Shown piece by piece: positions 1 through 11,704 of a DNA stretch of 64,000 bases; the first letter of the stretch is position 1, and each line of letters begins with the position of its first letter. The stretch is from Rhizobium giardinii bv. giardinii H152. Lineage in GTDB: Bacteria > Pseudomonadota > Alphaproteobacteria > Rhizobiales > Rhizobiaceae. Where the stretch lies: contig NZ_KB902591.1 in the NCBI RefSeq assembly GCF_000379605.1, forward strand, positions 49,918 through 113,917. Reading direction: 5' to 3'. Both the position numbers and the translations under genes were made by a program. The notes beneath the pieces were generated by a model. It was not told the origin of the DNA. It made no database searches and was given only the letters and a program-made list of their open reading frames with translations.

Positions 1-372
1 ACGTACCGGAGCTGCGATGCTGAATGCCGGCACCGGAGACTGCGCCACGAAGTCGTCGCGAGGCAGAGGGTCCGAAGTCGGGGTCTGTAGGGGGGAAAGC
101 TCCCGAGAGAACGCCAAACGGGGCGCTGGAAGGCGTCACATATACTTATTCACTAGCGACGGCTTCCAGTGCCCCGTCCGATTGAATGCATGTTTGAAAA
201 ACCCCCGGCGGCAACCCGCGCGGGAAGTTTCGGGCTGTCTTCCGCTTCGGATCGTCTTCTTTACATCCCGTTCCTCGGCACTAGGTGGCTAGATGCAAGC
301 TTTCGGGAAACGCGTCAGGCGGCTTTTCACTTGGGATTGCTGCCATGCGCCGGATGAAGGAGTGAAACCAGG
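1..372. other. Gene-free stretch upstream of the GH32 gene; contains a long hairpin
   Basis: I find no convincing gene in this stretch. Its most visible structure is an inverted repeat with arms at 118-132 and 163-177 (15 bp with one G.T position, 30-nt loop). On the minus strand a GTG at 48-46 opens a frame that runs off the window edge (MAQSPVPAF...), so a leftward gene could begin here with the hairpin in its leader, but it has no clear ribosome binding site. The final 20 bases carry the ribosome binding site of the next gene (AGGAG at 358-362). Confidence 0.4.
118..177. repeat. 15-bp inverted repeat (hairpin)
   Basis: The arms ACGGGGCGCTGGAAG (118-132) and CTTCCAGTGCCCCGT (163-177) pair perfectly apart from one G.T wobble and enclose a 30-nt A/T-richer loop. 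No T-tract follows on either strand, so it is not a standard terminator. It may be part of a structured leader or small RNA; I do not recognise the family. Confidence 0.55.
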
Positions 373-2094
373 ATGGCGAACGATATCTTGCAGGCGGACG
401 AGACGCTGCGCACGTTGCGGGCCGAGGTGCCGGTCAGCGCGACGCTGCATGTGTGGTTGAAGGCGACGGGCAGCGATGAGCCCGGCACCATGGCGTTCAT
501 TCTCGACGGCGAGAAGATCGGCGACGTCTCGGTCAGCAATTGCGAGGAATATGTTTTCCGGCCCTTCGTCGCGGTGAGCGGTGGTAATCTCTCCTGCGTC
601 TACGATACCGCTACCACGGCCGTTTCCGTCGCCTACTTCTTCAACGCGGCGGAGGTTGTCGACAAGGGCATTACCGTCATGCACACCAGCGTCGCAAATG
701 CCCCAGCGCCCGTGCCGCACGGTTATCACTTCCGCCCACCCTTCGGCTGGATGAATGATCCGAACGGTTTTGGCAGGTTCGACGGGCGTCCGCATCTGTT
801 CTACCAGCACTATTCGCACGGGCTTCGCTGGAACACGATGCATTGGGGACATGCGATCTCCACCGATTACATCCACTGGCACCATATGCCGATCTTCCTG
901 TTTCCTTCCGAGGACCTGACGGCGCGCCCGGATCGACGCGGCGGCGCCTTTTCCGGCTCTGCCATTCCACTGGAAAACGCCGCCGGCATCCGTGTTTTCT
1001 TCACCGAGCAGGTGAGCGAACGGATTCCGGAAACGCAGATCCAGTTGACGGCAACGTCGCACAACATCATCACCGCCAGCCAGGCCGAAGTGATCCTGGC
1101 AAACCGGCCGTCCGGCCTGGGACTGACACTCGATTTCCGCGACCCTTACGTGGTCAAGGGCCCCGACGGCCTCTGGAAAATGGTTCTTGGCAGTCTCAGC
1201 CATCAGGGTGGTGTCATCCTGCTTTACGAGACGGATGATCCGGCAGCGGCGACGGGCTGGCGTTTCGTCGGCACGCTTCTGCTCGAGGACCGGTTCGGTA
1301 CTGCCGTCATCGAATGCCCGTGCCTCATCCCCCTGGACGGGCCGGTCGAGGGAGCTGAGACCCGCTGGGCGCTGATTTATGGTCTGATGAACAGCCTGGA
1401 GACGAAAACGGGACGCAAGAATTTAACACTCATTATCGTGGGTCGGTTCGATGGCGTCCGCTTCCATCGCGAATTCGAACAGGAACTCGATTTCGGAACC
1501 GACAACTATGCCTTCCAGGCCTTTGTCGACCAGGATACGGCGGTCGGCATCGGCTGGCTGGCAAACTGGGCCGATGTGTCCCACACGATCGATTTCCCGA
1601 CCGCCATGACCCTGCCGCGCAATCTGCTGCTGCGGGGCAATGAAGTTCTGACGCCGCCCGTTCCGGCGGTCGAGACTTTGCGGGCGGGCATGATCGATGA
1701 CAGCCGGCTGATGGCCGGGGAGACCGTGGCGCTGGACAACGGTGCGGTCGAGATTGTCCTCGACCTGACCGGGCCGGGCGCGGCGGTTGAACTGGCATTC
1801 GGCCACCCGCTGGTCACGCTTGGCGTCGGCGTCAACGAAGAGGGGCTGTTGATCAGCTATGCTGCGCCCGGGCAGGAGCAAGGACCGCGTTACATTGCCA
1901 CCGGCGCCAAGCCGCAGAACCTGCGCATTTTCCTGGATGTCGGCTCGATCGAAGTCTTCGCCGATGGCGGCCGCTGGGCAGGAACGAAACGGATCGAGGG
2001 TTTCGAGCCGCTGCAGTCCGTGCGCGTCGTCTCAGGCGTTCGTGCCATCCGATCGGCGCGCGTCTACGCCTTAAAACTGAACCGCGCAACCTGA
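373..2094 (+). CDS. Glycoside hydrolase family 32 protein (beta-fructosidase/levanase/sucrose hydrolase type)
   Basis: The 573-residue protein carries the three GH32 signatures: WMNDPNG at residues 126-132 (Asp129 would be the nucleophile), RDP at 256-258 (transition-state stabiliser), and EC at 314-315 (Glu314 would be the acid/base). Family knowledge says such enzymes release fructose from sucrose, levan or inulin-type substrates with retention; the exact substrate cannot be read from sequence. About 115 residues precede the catalytic five-blade propeller and look like an extra beta domain; the last ~150 residues fit the usual C-terminal beta-sandwich. There is no signal peptide, so it should be cytoplasmic. 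The ATG follows AGGAGTGAAACCAGG. No sugar transporter or regulator is next to it inside the window, so it may be the last gene of an operon starting further left, or stand alone. Confidence 0.88.
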   Translation: MANDILQADETLRTLRAEVPVSATLHVWLKATGSDEPGTMAFILDGEKIGDVSVSNCEEYVFRPFVAVSGGNLSCVYDTATTAVSVAYFFNAAEVVDKGITVMHTSVANAPAPVPHGYHFRPPFGWMNDPNGFGRFDGRPHLFYQHYSHGLRWNTMHWGHAISTDYIHWHHMPIFLFPSEDLTARPDRRGGAFSGSAIPLENAAGIRVFFTEQVSERIPETQIQLTATSHNIITASQAEVILANRPSGLGLTLDFRDPYVVKGPDGLWKMVLGSLSHQGGVILLYETDDPAAATGWRFVGTLLLEDRFGTAVIECPCLIPLDGPVEGAETRWALIYGLMNSLETKTGRKNLTLIIVGRFDGVRFHREFEQELDFGTDNYAFQAFVDQDTAVGIGWLANWADVSHTIDFPTAMTLPRNLLLRGNEVLTPPVPAVETLRAGMIDDSRLMAGETVALDNGAVEIVLDLTGPGAAVELAFGHPLVTLGVGVNEEGLLISYAAPGQEQGPRYIATGAKPQNLRIFLDVGSIEVFADGGRWAGTKRIEGFEPLQSVRVVSGVRAIRSARVYALKLNRAT

Positions 2095-2185
2095 CTGCGA
2101 TGCGGGAGAAGCTTCGAATTCATCTAAAAACGTCTCTTTAACGTTTACCGGTTAGTAATCTCTCCGAGTGTGAGAGACCTGAGCG

Positions 2186-2758
2186 ATGCGTATTGCGTTT
2201 ATCGTCGCCCTACTGCTTCTTGCGGGGTGCGCGACCGCGCCGAGAGAAACAAGAAATGCCTGCGCGATTTTCGAGCAGCGTGATGGCTGGTTCAACAACT
2301 GGCAGCGCGCCGCCGAGCATGCGGAGCGGCAATATGGCGTTCCCGTGCCGATCCTGATGGCGACGATCTATACCGAATCCGGCTTCCGCCCGAATGCCCG
2401 CCCGCCGCGCACCAAGCTGTTCGGTTTCATTCCCTGGAAGCGCCAGTCGACGGCCTATGGCTTCTCGCAGGCGCTGAACGGCACGTGGTCGCAGTACAAG
2501 CGCGAGACCGGCCATTGGATGGCGCGCCGGACGAAATTCTCCGACGCAATCCACTTCGTTGCCTGGTACCACAACCAGAGCAGCAGGAAGAACGGCATCG
2601 CCCGCAACGACGCCTACAATCTTTACCTCGCCTACTATCTGGGAGACGGCGGCTACGCCAAGGGCGCCTGGCGCGGCAATGCGCAGTTGCAGCGCGCCGC
2701 GCAACGCTCGGCAAACATTGCCCGCGCCTATGCCAAGCAGTTGCGCTCCTGCGACTGA
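2186..2758 (+). CDS. Lipoprotein with lytic-transglycosylase (SLT-like) domain
   Basis: The 190-residue product begins with a short hydrophobic signal ending in LLAGC, a lipobox, so Cys15 would be lipidated and the protein anchored to the envelope. The rest resembles a lysozyme-like soluble lytic transglycosylase fold: the segment YTESGF (about residues 62-67) holds the likely catalytic Glu, followed by YGFSQAL (residues 92-98) and a late AYYLGDGGYA motif (about 151-160). Such enzymes cut the glycan strands of peptidoglycan with formation of anhydro-muramic ends. It is short for the family, essentially a bare catalytic domain. It stands alone between the GH32 gene and a convergent LysR gene. 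Confidence 0.8.
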   Translation: MRIAFIVALLLLAGCATAPRETRNACAIFEQRDGWFNNWQRAAEHAERQYGVPVPILMATIYTESGFRPNARPPRTKLFGFIPWKRQSTAYGFSQALNGTWSQYKRETGHWMARRTKFSDAIHFVAWYHNQSSRKNGIARNDAYNLYLAYYLGDGGYAKGAWRGNAQLQRAAQRSANIARAYAKQLRSCD

Positions 2759-2768
2759 CCGGGATGCC

Positions 2769-3680
2769 TCACTTTGAAAACGCAGGATCCCAATAGGGCG
2801 GGGTGCCGAACACGGCACGCAGATGATCGGCGAGCGCCCGCAGCTTGACGGAGGGGCGCCTGCCTTCGGGGTGGGCGATATGGATATATTCGAGCTCGGG
2901 CTGAACGCCGATGTCGATGGTTTCAAGTGTTCCGGCTTCCACCGCTTCCCCGACCGCGAACATCGGCACGAGCGCAATCCCCAGCCCGGCGACGGCCGCG
3001 TCCCGGATCATGTCGCCGTTGTTGACACCGAATCCCATCTGCCCGCGGAGAAGGACTGTGCCGGCGGCAGTCGGAAAGCGCCAGTCGGCGACGCCGCGGT
3101 TTGTGTAGAAGATGCCGCGGTGCCGTTCGAGCTCCTCGATCGAACCCGGCCTTCCATTTTCCCTGATATAAGCCGGGGAGGCTACCAGCACCCGGCGGCT
3201 CGGCGCCAGCCGCCAGGCCATCAGCCGCGAATCGGCGATCGGTCCGTTGCGCACAACGGCATCGTAACCGTCGGCGGCCGCATCGACCCGCCGGTCATCG
3301 AGGTCAAGCGTCAGATGAAGCTTGGGATGCGCCGAGAGGAACGGGTAGAGCGCCGGCCCGAGATGCATGCGCCCGAAGGTCACCGGCGCCGAGATCCGCA
3401 AGGGGCCCGAAATCGTCCCGCGCCGCTCGGCCATGTCGGCTGTTGCCTCATCGATCTCCTGCAGGATGCGATTGGCGCGCTCGAGGAAGGCGTGGCCGTC
3501 TTCTGTGAGCGTCAGCTTACGCGTCGTGCGATGCAGGAGCGTTGCACCCAGGCCACGCTCCAGCTCGGCCAGCCGTTCGCTGACCACCGATTTCGATAGC
3601 CTCAGACGCCGCGCGGCCTCGCTGATCGAACCGCTTTCAGCGACCGCGACAAAACTTGCAATGCCGTCGAGCTTCATCAT
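2769..3680 (-). CDS. LysR-family transcriptional regulator
   Basis: The 303-residue protein has the N-terminal LysR winged helix (DGIASFVAVAESGSISEAAR, then LRLSKSVVSERLAELE, within the first ~60 residues) and a C-terminal periplasmic-binding-like effector domain. It resembles the branch that represses or activates adjacent oxidoreductase genes. It is divergent from the SDR gene at 3820, with about 140 bp between them, which is the classic LysR arrangement, so the two SDR genes are its likely targets. Two ATG codons in tandem (3680 and 3677) are both possible starts; no strong ribosome binding site separates them. The effector is unknown. Confidence 0.9.
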   Translation of the reverse strand: MMKLDGIASFVAVAESGSISEAARRLRLSKSVVSERLAELERGLGATLLHRTTRKLTLTEDGHAFLERANRILQEIDEATADMAERRGTISGPLRISAPVTFGRMHLGPALYPFLSAHPKLHLTLDLDDRRVDAAADGYDAVVRNGPIADSRLMAWRLAPSRRVLVASPAYIRENGRPGSIEELERHRGIFYTNRGVADWRFPTAAGTVLLRGQMGFGVNNGDMIRDAAVAGLGIALVPMFAVGEAVEAGTLETIDIGVQPELEYIHIAHPEGRRPSVKLRALADHLRAVFGTPPYWDPAFSK

Positions 3681-3819
3681 CGTTCGGTTTTTCCGGATAC
3701 GAGTTCCATGATTTGCAGACTAATCCGAACGAAGAAAGAAGGCCATATTCGCTTCAAGCAAGGGGTTTGAAGAGACTGCCAGACGGCACCTCGGCCCAAA
3801 GCAAAAGGGGATGAAGATC

Positions 3820-4584
3820 ATGGAACGCCTGTCTGAGAAAGTTGCAATCGTCACCGGTGCCAGTGCCGGCATTGGTCGCGCCACCGCCAAGCTGTTCGCA
3901 GCCGAAGGTGCCAGGCTTGTCGTCGGCGCTCGCCGTCAGAACGAGCTCGATGAACTCGTCGCAGAAATCAAGGCCGAAGGCGGCGAGGCCGTCGCCCTTG
4001 CCGGCGACGTCCGTTCGGAGGATTACGCCAAGGGTCTGGTGGAACTGGCCGTCAGGACCTATGGTCGCCTGGATATCGCCTTCAACAATGCCGGAACGCT
4101 CGGCGAAGCCGGTCCTTCAACCGGTGTCTCCGAGCAGGGCTGGAGCGATGCCATTGCCATCAATCTGACCGGCTCGTTCCTCGGGGCCAAGCACCAGATT
4201 GCCGAAATGGTCAAGCATGGCGGCGGCTCGGTGATCTTCACCTCGACCTTCGTCGGTTACAGCTTTGCCTTCCCGGGTGTTGCCGCCTATGCAGCCTCGA
4301 AGGCCGGCCTGATTGGCCTGACACAGGCTCTTGCTGCCGAATTCGGCCCACAGGGCGTGCGTGTTAACGCCATCCTGCCAGGTGCCGTCGATACGGCGAT
4401 GTACCGCGAGATGAACAGCCCGCCGGAATCGCAGTCCTTCATCACCAACCTGCATGCCCTGAAGCGCGTCGCAGCCCCAGAAGAGCTTGCCCGCTCGGTT
4501 CTGTTCCTCGCCTCAGACGATTCCGCCTTTGTGACCGGCACCGCCTCGCTCGTCGATGGCGGCGCCTCCATTACCCGCACCTGA
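3820..4584 (+). CDS. SDR-family NAD(P)-dependent oxidoreductase
   Basis: This is a 254-residue classical short-chain dehydrogenase. The cofactor motif TGASAGIG lies at residues 12-19, an NNAG motif near 90, and the catalytic YAASK at 157-161 (Tyr157, Lys161). C-terminal residues (SLVDGGAS) match 3-oxoacyl-reductase-like SDRs. I place the start at ATG 3820 because the GGGG ribosome binding site at 3807-3810 is 9 nt upstream of it but directly abuts the alternative ATG at 3811. The gene is divergent from a LysR regulator and followed by a second SDR gene 36 bp on, so the pair is probably co-transcribed. Substrate unknown. Confidence 0.9.
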   Translation: MERLSEKVAIVTGASAGIGRATAKLFAAEGARLVVGARRQNELDELVAEIKAEGGEAVALAGDVRSEDYAKGLVELAVRTYGRLDIAFNNAGTLGEAGPSTGVSEQGWSDAIAINLTGSFLGAKHQIAEMVKHGGGSVIFTSTFVGYSFAFPGVAAYAASKAGLIGLTQALAAEFGPQGVRVNAILPGAVDTAMYREMNSPPESQSFITNLHALKRVAAPEELARSVLFLASDDSAFVTGTASLVDGGASITRT

Positions 4585-4620
4585 GCTCTTTGCCAGAACG
4601 CAAACAGAAGGAACTTCATC

Positions 4621-5361
4621 ATGTCACGCTTGCACAACAAGACAGCGCTGATCACCGGCGGCACCAGCGGCATCGGCCTTGAAACAGCCCGCCAGTTCAT
4701 TGCCGAGGGTGCCCGCGTTGCGGTCACCGGCACCAATCCGGCAACCATCGAAGCCGCACGCGCCGAGCTCGGCGACAAGGCTCTTGTCATTCAGGCCAAC
4801 GCCGGCGACGTCGCCGGACAGAAAGCGGTCGCAGAAGCGATCGAGAACGCCTTCGGCCATCTGGATATCCTGTTCGTCAACGCCGGTGCCGCCGATTTCC
4901 GCCCGATTGAACAGTTCGACGAAGAGGCATTCGATCGCTCGGTTGCCGTCAATGTCAAAGGCCCATTCTTCCTGATCCAGGCGCTTATGCCGATCCTTGC
5001 CAATCCGACCTCCATCGTGCTCAACACTTCGATCAATGCCCATATCGGCATGCCGAACACCAGCGTCTACGCCTTGACCAAGGCTGCGCTCCTGTCGTTC
5101 GCCAAGACGTTGTCCGGAGAGCTGATCGGCCGTGGTATCCGCGTAAATGCCGTCAGTCCCGGCCCGGTCGCAACGCCCCTTTACGGCAAGCTCGGCATGT
5201 CCGTCGCAGACACCGATGCCATGGCGGCGGCGAAGATCCCGGCCGGCCGATTTGGCAATCCGAGCGAAATCGCCAAGGCCGTGGTTTTCCTCGCCTCGGA
5301 CGAATCGACTTACACCGTGGGCAGCGAACTCGTCATCGATGGTGGCATGAGCAACCTGTGA
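4621..5361 (+). CDS. SDR-family oxidoreductase
   Basis: The 246-residue protein is a second classical SDR, with TGGTSGIG at residues 12-19, an NAG motif near 89, and YALTK at 150-154 as the catalytic Tyr/Lys pair. It is clearly diverged from the first SDR rather than a recent duplicate. AAGGA stands 8 nt before the ATG. It is the last gene before a 14-bp perfect hairpin at 5371-5406, so the two SDR genes probably form a short operon controlled by the divergent LysR gene. The reaction cannot be assigned. Confidence 0.9.
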   Translation: MSRLHNKTALITGGTSGIGLETARQFIAEGARVAVTGTNPATIEAARAELGDKALVIQANAGDVAGQKAVAEAIENAFGHLDILFVNAGAADFRPIEQFDEEAFDRSVAVNVKGPFFLIQALMPILANPTSIVLNTSINAHIGMPNTSVYALTKAALLSFAKTLSGELIGRGIRVNAVSPGPVATPLYGKLGMSVADTDAMAAAKIPAGRFGNPSEIAKAVVFLASDESTYTVGSELVIDGGMSNL

Positions 5362-5370
5362 ACCGACGTT

Positions 5371-5406
5371 CTGCGTGGCCCGGCATTTTCAAGCCGGGCC
5401 ACGCAG
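5371..5406 (+). terminator. Strong hairpin after the SDR pair, without a T-tract
   Basis: The arms 5371-5384 and 5393-5406 form 14 perfect base pairs (CTGCGTGGCCCGGC and its complement) around an 8-nt loop. Neither strand has a T-run after the stem, so it may stabilise or attenuate a transcript rather than act as a standard intrinsic terminator. Confidence 0.5.
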
Positions 5407-5498
5407 TGGCGACTGCAACAGCACACAATTCAACATTTCCTTGAAATCGACGGTCAAAACGGGCAAAGCACCTGCCAACGACAGTTTCAGGGAAATTC

Positions 5499-6392
5499 AT
5501 GAGCGCCGTGTCCCGCACCCCCCGTCTGCTCGACCATCTTGTGTTGCCGGTTACAGATCTTGCAACCGCCCGTGAGCGCTACGCGCAACTCGGCTTCACG
5601 GTCGCCGCCGATGCGCTTCACCCCTTCGGGACGGAAAACGCCTGCGTCTTCTTTGCAGACAAAACCTATCTCGAGCCGCTGGGCATCGCCAAGCGCGAGG
5701 AGTGCGAGGCCGCAGCGCTCGCGGGCAACGTCTTCGTCGCCCGCGATCAGGCCTACCGCTTTCGCCGGGGCCATGACGGGTTCTCGGCAATCGTGCTCAG
5801 CTCCGATGATGCCGCGGCCGATCATGCTCGCTTCCGCAAAGCCGGTATTTCGGCCGGCGAGTTGCTCGAATTTTCCCGCCCGATGAAGCTGCCGGACGGA
5901 TCGCAGGCAACCGGCAGTTTCCGCCTTGCCTTTGCCGCCGACCTGCGCTCGCCGGATTTCTTCTTTTTTGCCTGTCAGCGCGTGGCGCCGCTTCCGTCCG
6001 ACAGGTCGGCGCTCGAAACCCATGCCAACGGCGTCATCGGCCTCAGTGAAGTCGTCCTGTCCGAGCCGAACCCCACCGATTTCCAATACATCCTGCAGGA
6101 AGCGGTCGATGAGCGCGAGGTTTCCGCGCATTCCTTCGGCATGGACATCGAAACGCGCAACGGCGTCAAGATTTCCGTCCTCAATCAGGCCGGCATGTCC
6201 GGTTTCTTCGGCCGCAAGACCCCGGGCCATTCTCGCGGCCTGCGCGGTCGCGCCGTCGTCTTCACGGTCGCCGACTTGTCGGCGACCGAGCAACTTCTCA
6301 CTGCCAACGCGGTGTCCTTCACCAGAAAAGACAATCGCCTGATTGTTCCGGAAGCGCCGGGGCAGGGCGTCATTTTCGCATTCGGAGAATAA
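5499..6392 (+). CDS. VOC-family (glyoxalase/dioxygenase-fold) protein
   Basis: The 297-residue product starts with [22 protein letters not shown]..., the usual first strand and helix of a vicinal-oxygen-chelate module, including a metal-site-type His15. A second module begins near residue 180 ([12 protein letters not shown]). The closest family type is the glyoxalase-like group often found beside kdsA in rhizobia; the reaction is unknown. GGGAAATTC precedes the ATG. The gene ends 2 bp before kdsA, so the two are very likely translated from one transcript. Confidence 0.75.
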   Translation: MSAVSRTPRLLDHLVLPVTDLATARERYAQLGFTVAADALHPFGTENACVFFADKTYLEPLGIAKREECEAAALAGNVFVARDQAYRFRRGHDGFSAIVLSSDDAAADHARFRKAGISAGELLEFSRPMKLPDGSQATGSFRLAFAADLRSPDFFFFACQRVAPLPSDRSALETHANGVIGLSEVVLSEPNPTDFQYILQEAVDEREVSAHSFGMDIETRNGVKISVLNQAGMSGFFGRKTPGHSRGLRGRAVVFTVADLSATEQLLTANAVSFTRKDNRLIVPEAPGQGVIFAFGE

Positions 6393-6394
6393 TC

Positions 6395-7234
6395 ATGCAG
6401 GCAAATGCAAATGTGGTGGCCGGCAGCGGTGCCGGCCAAGTGGTGTTTTCCAATACCCGGAAACTGTCGCTGATCGCCGGACCCTGCCAGATGGAAAGCC
6501 GCGATCATGCCTTCATGATCGCCGGCAAGATGGTCGAGCTGTGCAAGTCGCTCGGCATCGGCCTCGTCTACAAATCCTCCTTCGACAAGGCCAACCGCAC
6601 GTCGATCTCCGGCAAGCGCGGCATCGGGCTTGAGAATGCGATGGAAATCTTCGCTGACCTGAAGAAGGAATACGGCTTTCCCGTCCTCACCGACATTCAT
6701 ACCGAGGAACAGTGCGGCCTCGTCGCGCCGACGATCGACATCCTGCAGATCCCGGCCTTCCTCTGCCGCCAGACGGACCTCTTGGTGGCCGCTGCCAAGA
6801 CCGGCCGTGTCATCAACGTCAAGAAGGGCCAGTTCCTCGCCCCCTGGGACATGAAGAACGTGCTTGCCAAGTTCACCGAGAGCGGCAATCCGAACGTCCT
6901 GCTGTGCGAGCGCGGCGCCTCCTTCGGCTACAACACGCTCGTCTCCGACATGCGTTCGCTGCCGATCATGGCTGGCCTAGGTGCGCCGGTGGTGTTCGAT
7001 GCAACACACTCGGTGCAGCAGCCGGGCGGGCAGGGCTCGTCCTCGGGCGGCCAGCGCGAATTCGTCGAGACGCTTGCGCGTGCGGCGGTTGCCGTCGGCG
7101 TCGCCGGCGTGTTCATCGAGACGCACGAGGACCCGGACAACGCGCCGTCCGACGGACCGAATATGGTGCACCTGAAGGACATGCCGCGGCTTCTCGAGAC
7201 GCTGCTTGCCTTCGACGCGATCGCCAAGCGCTGA
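6395..7234 (+). CDS. kdsA: 3-deoxy-8-phosphooctulonate synthase (KDO-8-phosphate synthase)
   Basis: The 279-residue protein condenses phosphoenolpyruvate with arabinose-5-phosphate to give KDO-8-phosphate, the precursor of the inner-core sugar of lipopolysaccharide. The family hallmarks are present: [10 protein letters not shown] near residue 27, [11 protein letters not shown] near 60, [19 protein letters not shown], and [11 protein letters not shown]. The length matches the family. It is cytoplasmic. The gene starts 2 bp after the VOC gene, with the ribosome binding site GGAGAATAATC inside that gene's end. Confidence 0.97.
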   Translation: MQANANVVAGSGAGQVVFSNTRKLSLIAGPCQMESRDHAFMIAGKMVELCKSLGIGLVYKSSFDKANRTSISGKRGIGLENAMEIFADLKKEYGFPVLTDIHTEEQCGLVAPTIDILQIPAFLCRQTDLLVAAAKTGRVINVKKGQFLAPWDMKNVLAKFTESGNPNVLLCERGASFGYNTLVSDMRSLPIMAGLGAPVVFDATHSVQQPGGQGSSSGGQREFVETLARAAVAVGVAGVFIETHEDPDNAPSDGPNMVHLKDMPRLLETLLAFDAIAKR

Positions 7235-7353
7235 ATGCGGAGCTTTGTGAAATTTTCTTGAAGGCCGGGGCGAGGGCAGCAATTGCCGGCGCCCGCCATT
7301 GTATTTTCCGGGCCATGAATTATGACAGGCCATCCGTCCACCACCATGTTTGA

Positions 7354-8646
<1,293 letters not shown>

Positions 8647-8667
8647 TACTCGCTCCTTTGACTGATG

Positions 8668-8701
8668 AAACCCGCGTCTGGAAACGGACGCGGGTTTTTT
8701 G
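8668..8701 (+). terminator. Rho-independent terminator after eno
   Basis: The arms AAACCCGCGTC (8668-8678) and GACGCGGGTTT (8687-8697) form an 11-bp stem with an 8-nt loop, followed by a T-tract to 8701. Confidence 0.92.
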
Positions 8702-8779
8702 TTGCCGCCGGTTATGGTCAACGGTCGGTTAATCAATGGCCGGTAGGATGCCGAGGTATTGCGTATCAGGGCATGATCG

Positions 8780-9088
8780 ATGTGGACCAAACACCATAAG
8801 AAACGGAAGCTCGGGCGGTTTGTCATGCCGCTCATCGCCGTCGCCTTTCTCTCCTATTTCGGCTATCATTCCATCCATGGCGAGTTCGGATTGAAGGCAA
8901 CGGAAAAATTCGACCGCCAGCGCGCCGAGCGCCAGACGCGTCTTGATGAACTGACCAAGCGGCGCAAGACGCTGGAAAAGGAAGTGGCGCTGCTGAGCGA
9001 TGGTTCGCTCGAACGCGACATGCTGGACGAAAAGGCTCGCTTCGGGCTGAACATGTCGCGCGCCGACGAAATCGTGATATTTCATTGA
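8780..9088 (+). CDS. FtsB/DivIC-like septum formation initiator protein
   Basis: The 102-residue protein has a basic N-terminus, one membrane helix (about residues 15-30, MPLIAVAFLSYFGYHSIHG) and then a charged coiled coil (KFDRQRAERQTRLDELTKRR) ending in RFGLNMSRADEIVIFH. This is the layout of the FtsB/DivIC family, which bridges FtsL and FtsQ in the divisome, with the coiled coil in the periplasm. Its position between eno and pdhA is the common one in Rhizobiales. The ribosome binding site is weak. Confidence 0.85.
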   Translation: MWTKHHKKRKLGRFVMPLIAVAFLSYFGYHSIHGEFGLKATEKFDRQRAERQTRLDELTKRRKTLEKEVALLSDGSLERDMLDEKARFGLNMSRADEIVIFH

Positions 9089-9090
9089 AT

Positions 9091-9120
9091 TTCGAATTAA
9101 CCGAAATCAAGTTAATCGAA
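9091..9120. promoter_or_regulatory. Inverted repeat upstream of pdhA, candidate operator
   Basis: TTCGAATTAAC (9091-9101) and GTTAATCGAA (9111-9120) are inverted copies with one extra A in the left arm and a core ATTAAC-N9-GTTAAT. It lies in an A/T-rich stretch about 120 bp before the pdhA start, directly after the previous gene's stop. The shape fits a dimeric transcription factor site. Which regulator binds is unknown. Confidence 0.4.
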
Positions 9121-9235
9121 TTTTGTTAAATAAAATCAATACTTTATAAAGAATATAAGCCATGCAAATATGGCATTGCTGTGGCGTCATTCTTTGCCTA
9201 TGGTACCTGCAAAGGCAACCATCAGGGAGGAATGA

Positions 9236-10297
9236 ATGGCCCCGCGAAAAACCGCGTCCGTTTCCAGCCGCAAAGCAGCCGCCAAACCCGCCACAGCCAA
9301 GCCCGCCAAGAAGGATTTCGTCAACGGTACCGTCGCCGAGTTCGATCGGGATGCCGATCTGAAGGCCTACCGCGAAATGCTTCTCATCCGCCGGTTCGAG
9401 GAAAAGGCCGGCCAGCTCTATGGCATGGGCTTCATCGGTGGTTTCTGTCACCTCTACATCGGCCAGGAAGCTGTCGTCGTCGGCATGCAGATGGCGCTCA
9501 AGGAAGGCGACCAGGTCATCACGGCCTATCGTGACCATGGCCATATGCTGGCCTGCGGGATGAGCGCACGCGGAGTCATGGCTGAACTCACCGGTCGTCG
9601 CAGCGGTCTTTCCCGCGGCAAGGGCGGCTCGATGCACATGTTCTCCAAGGAAAAGCATTTCTACGGCGGCCACGGCATCGTCGGTGCGCAGGTATCGCTC
9701 GGAACGGGCCTCGCCTTCGCCAACCGCTATCGCGGCAACGACAACGTCTCACTCGCCTATTTCGGCGACGGCGCTGCCAACCAGGGCCAGGTCTACGAGA
9801 GCTTCAACATGGCCGCTCTCTGGAAACTGCCGGTGATCTACATCGTCGAGAACAACCGCTACGCCATGGGTACCTCGGTATCGCGCGCTTCGGCCGGCCA
9901 TGATTTCTCGCAGCGCGGCGTCGCACTCGGTATCCCGGGTTTCCAGGTCGACGGCATGGATGTTCGCGCGGTCAAGGCCGCCGGCGACGAGGCTGTCGAG
10001 CATTGCCGTGCCGGCAAGGGCCCGATCATCCTTGAAATGCAGACCTACCGCTATCGCGGCCACTCGATGTCCGACCCGGCGAAGTATCGCTCCAAGGACG
10101 AAGTGCAGAAGATGCGGTCCGAGCATGACCCGATCGAACAGGTGAAGGCGCGCATCCTCGAAAAGGGATGGGCAAGCGAGGACGACCTGAAGGCAATCGA
10201 CAAGGATGTCCGCGACATCGTCGCCGACAGTGCCGATTTCGCCCAGGCCGATCCGGAGCCGGATGTATCCGAGCTCTACACCGACATCCTGCTTTAA
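9236..10297 (+). CDS. pdhA: Pyruvate dehydrogenase E1 component, alpha subunit
   Basis: The 353-residue protein is the thiamine-diphosphate-binding alpha subunit of the heterotetrameric E1 that decarboxylates pyruvate. The TPP motif GDGAANQGQVYESFNMAALW...NNRYAMGTS is present, as are the phosphorylation-loop-like YRYRGHSMSDP and GKGGSMHMF. An Ala/Lys-rich extension of about 25 residues precedes the domain. The ribosome binding site GGGAGGAATGA is strong. It heads the pdhA-pdhB-pdhC operon (gaps of 18 and 15 bp) and is preceded by an A/T-rich promoter region with an inverted repeat. Confidence 0.97.
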   Translation: MAPRKTASVSSRKAAAKPATAKPAKKDFVNGTVAEFDRDADLKAYREMLLIRRFEEKAGQLYGMGFIGGFCHLYIGQEAVVVGMQMALKEGDQVITAYRDHGHMLACGMSARGVMAELTGRRSGLSRGKGGSMHMFSKEKHFYGGHGIVGAQVSLGTGLAFANRYRGNDNVSLAYFGDGAANQGQVYESFNMAALWKLPVIYIVENNRYAMGTSVSRASAGHDFSQRGVALGIPGFQVDGMDVRAVKAAGDEAVEHCRAGKGPIILEMQTYRYRGHSMSDPAKYRSKDEVQKMRSEHDPIEQVKARILEKGWASEDDLKAIDKDVRDIVADSADFAQADPEPDVSELYTDILL

Positions 10298-10315
10298 TCC
10301 GGGGGAGGACACTCC

Positions 10316-11689
<1,374 letters not shown>

Positions 11690-11704
11690 CCGGGAGGGAA
11701 GGTC

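Noticed and set aside
1-180. tmRNA, RNase P RNA or 6S RNA in the leading stretch
   Set aside because: No T-loop, tag sequence or RNase P consensus is visible; only a long hairpin can be supported.
17-292. 91-codon plus-strand frame at the window start
   Set aside because: Its translation is Arg/Ser/Gly-rich without structure, and it runs through the 118-177 hairpin; there is no ribosome binding site.
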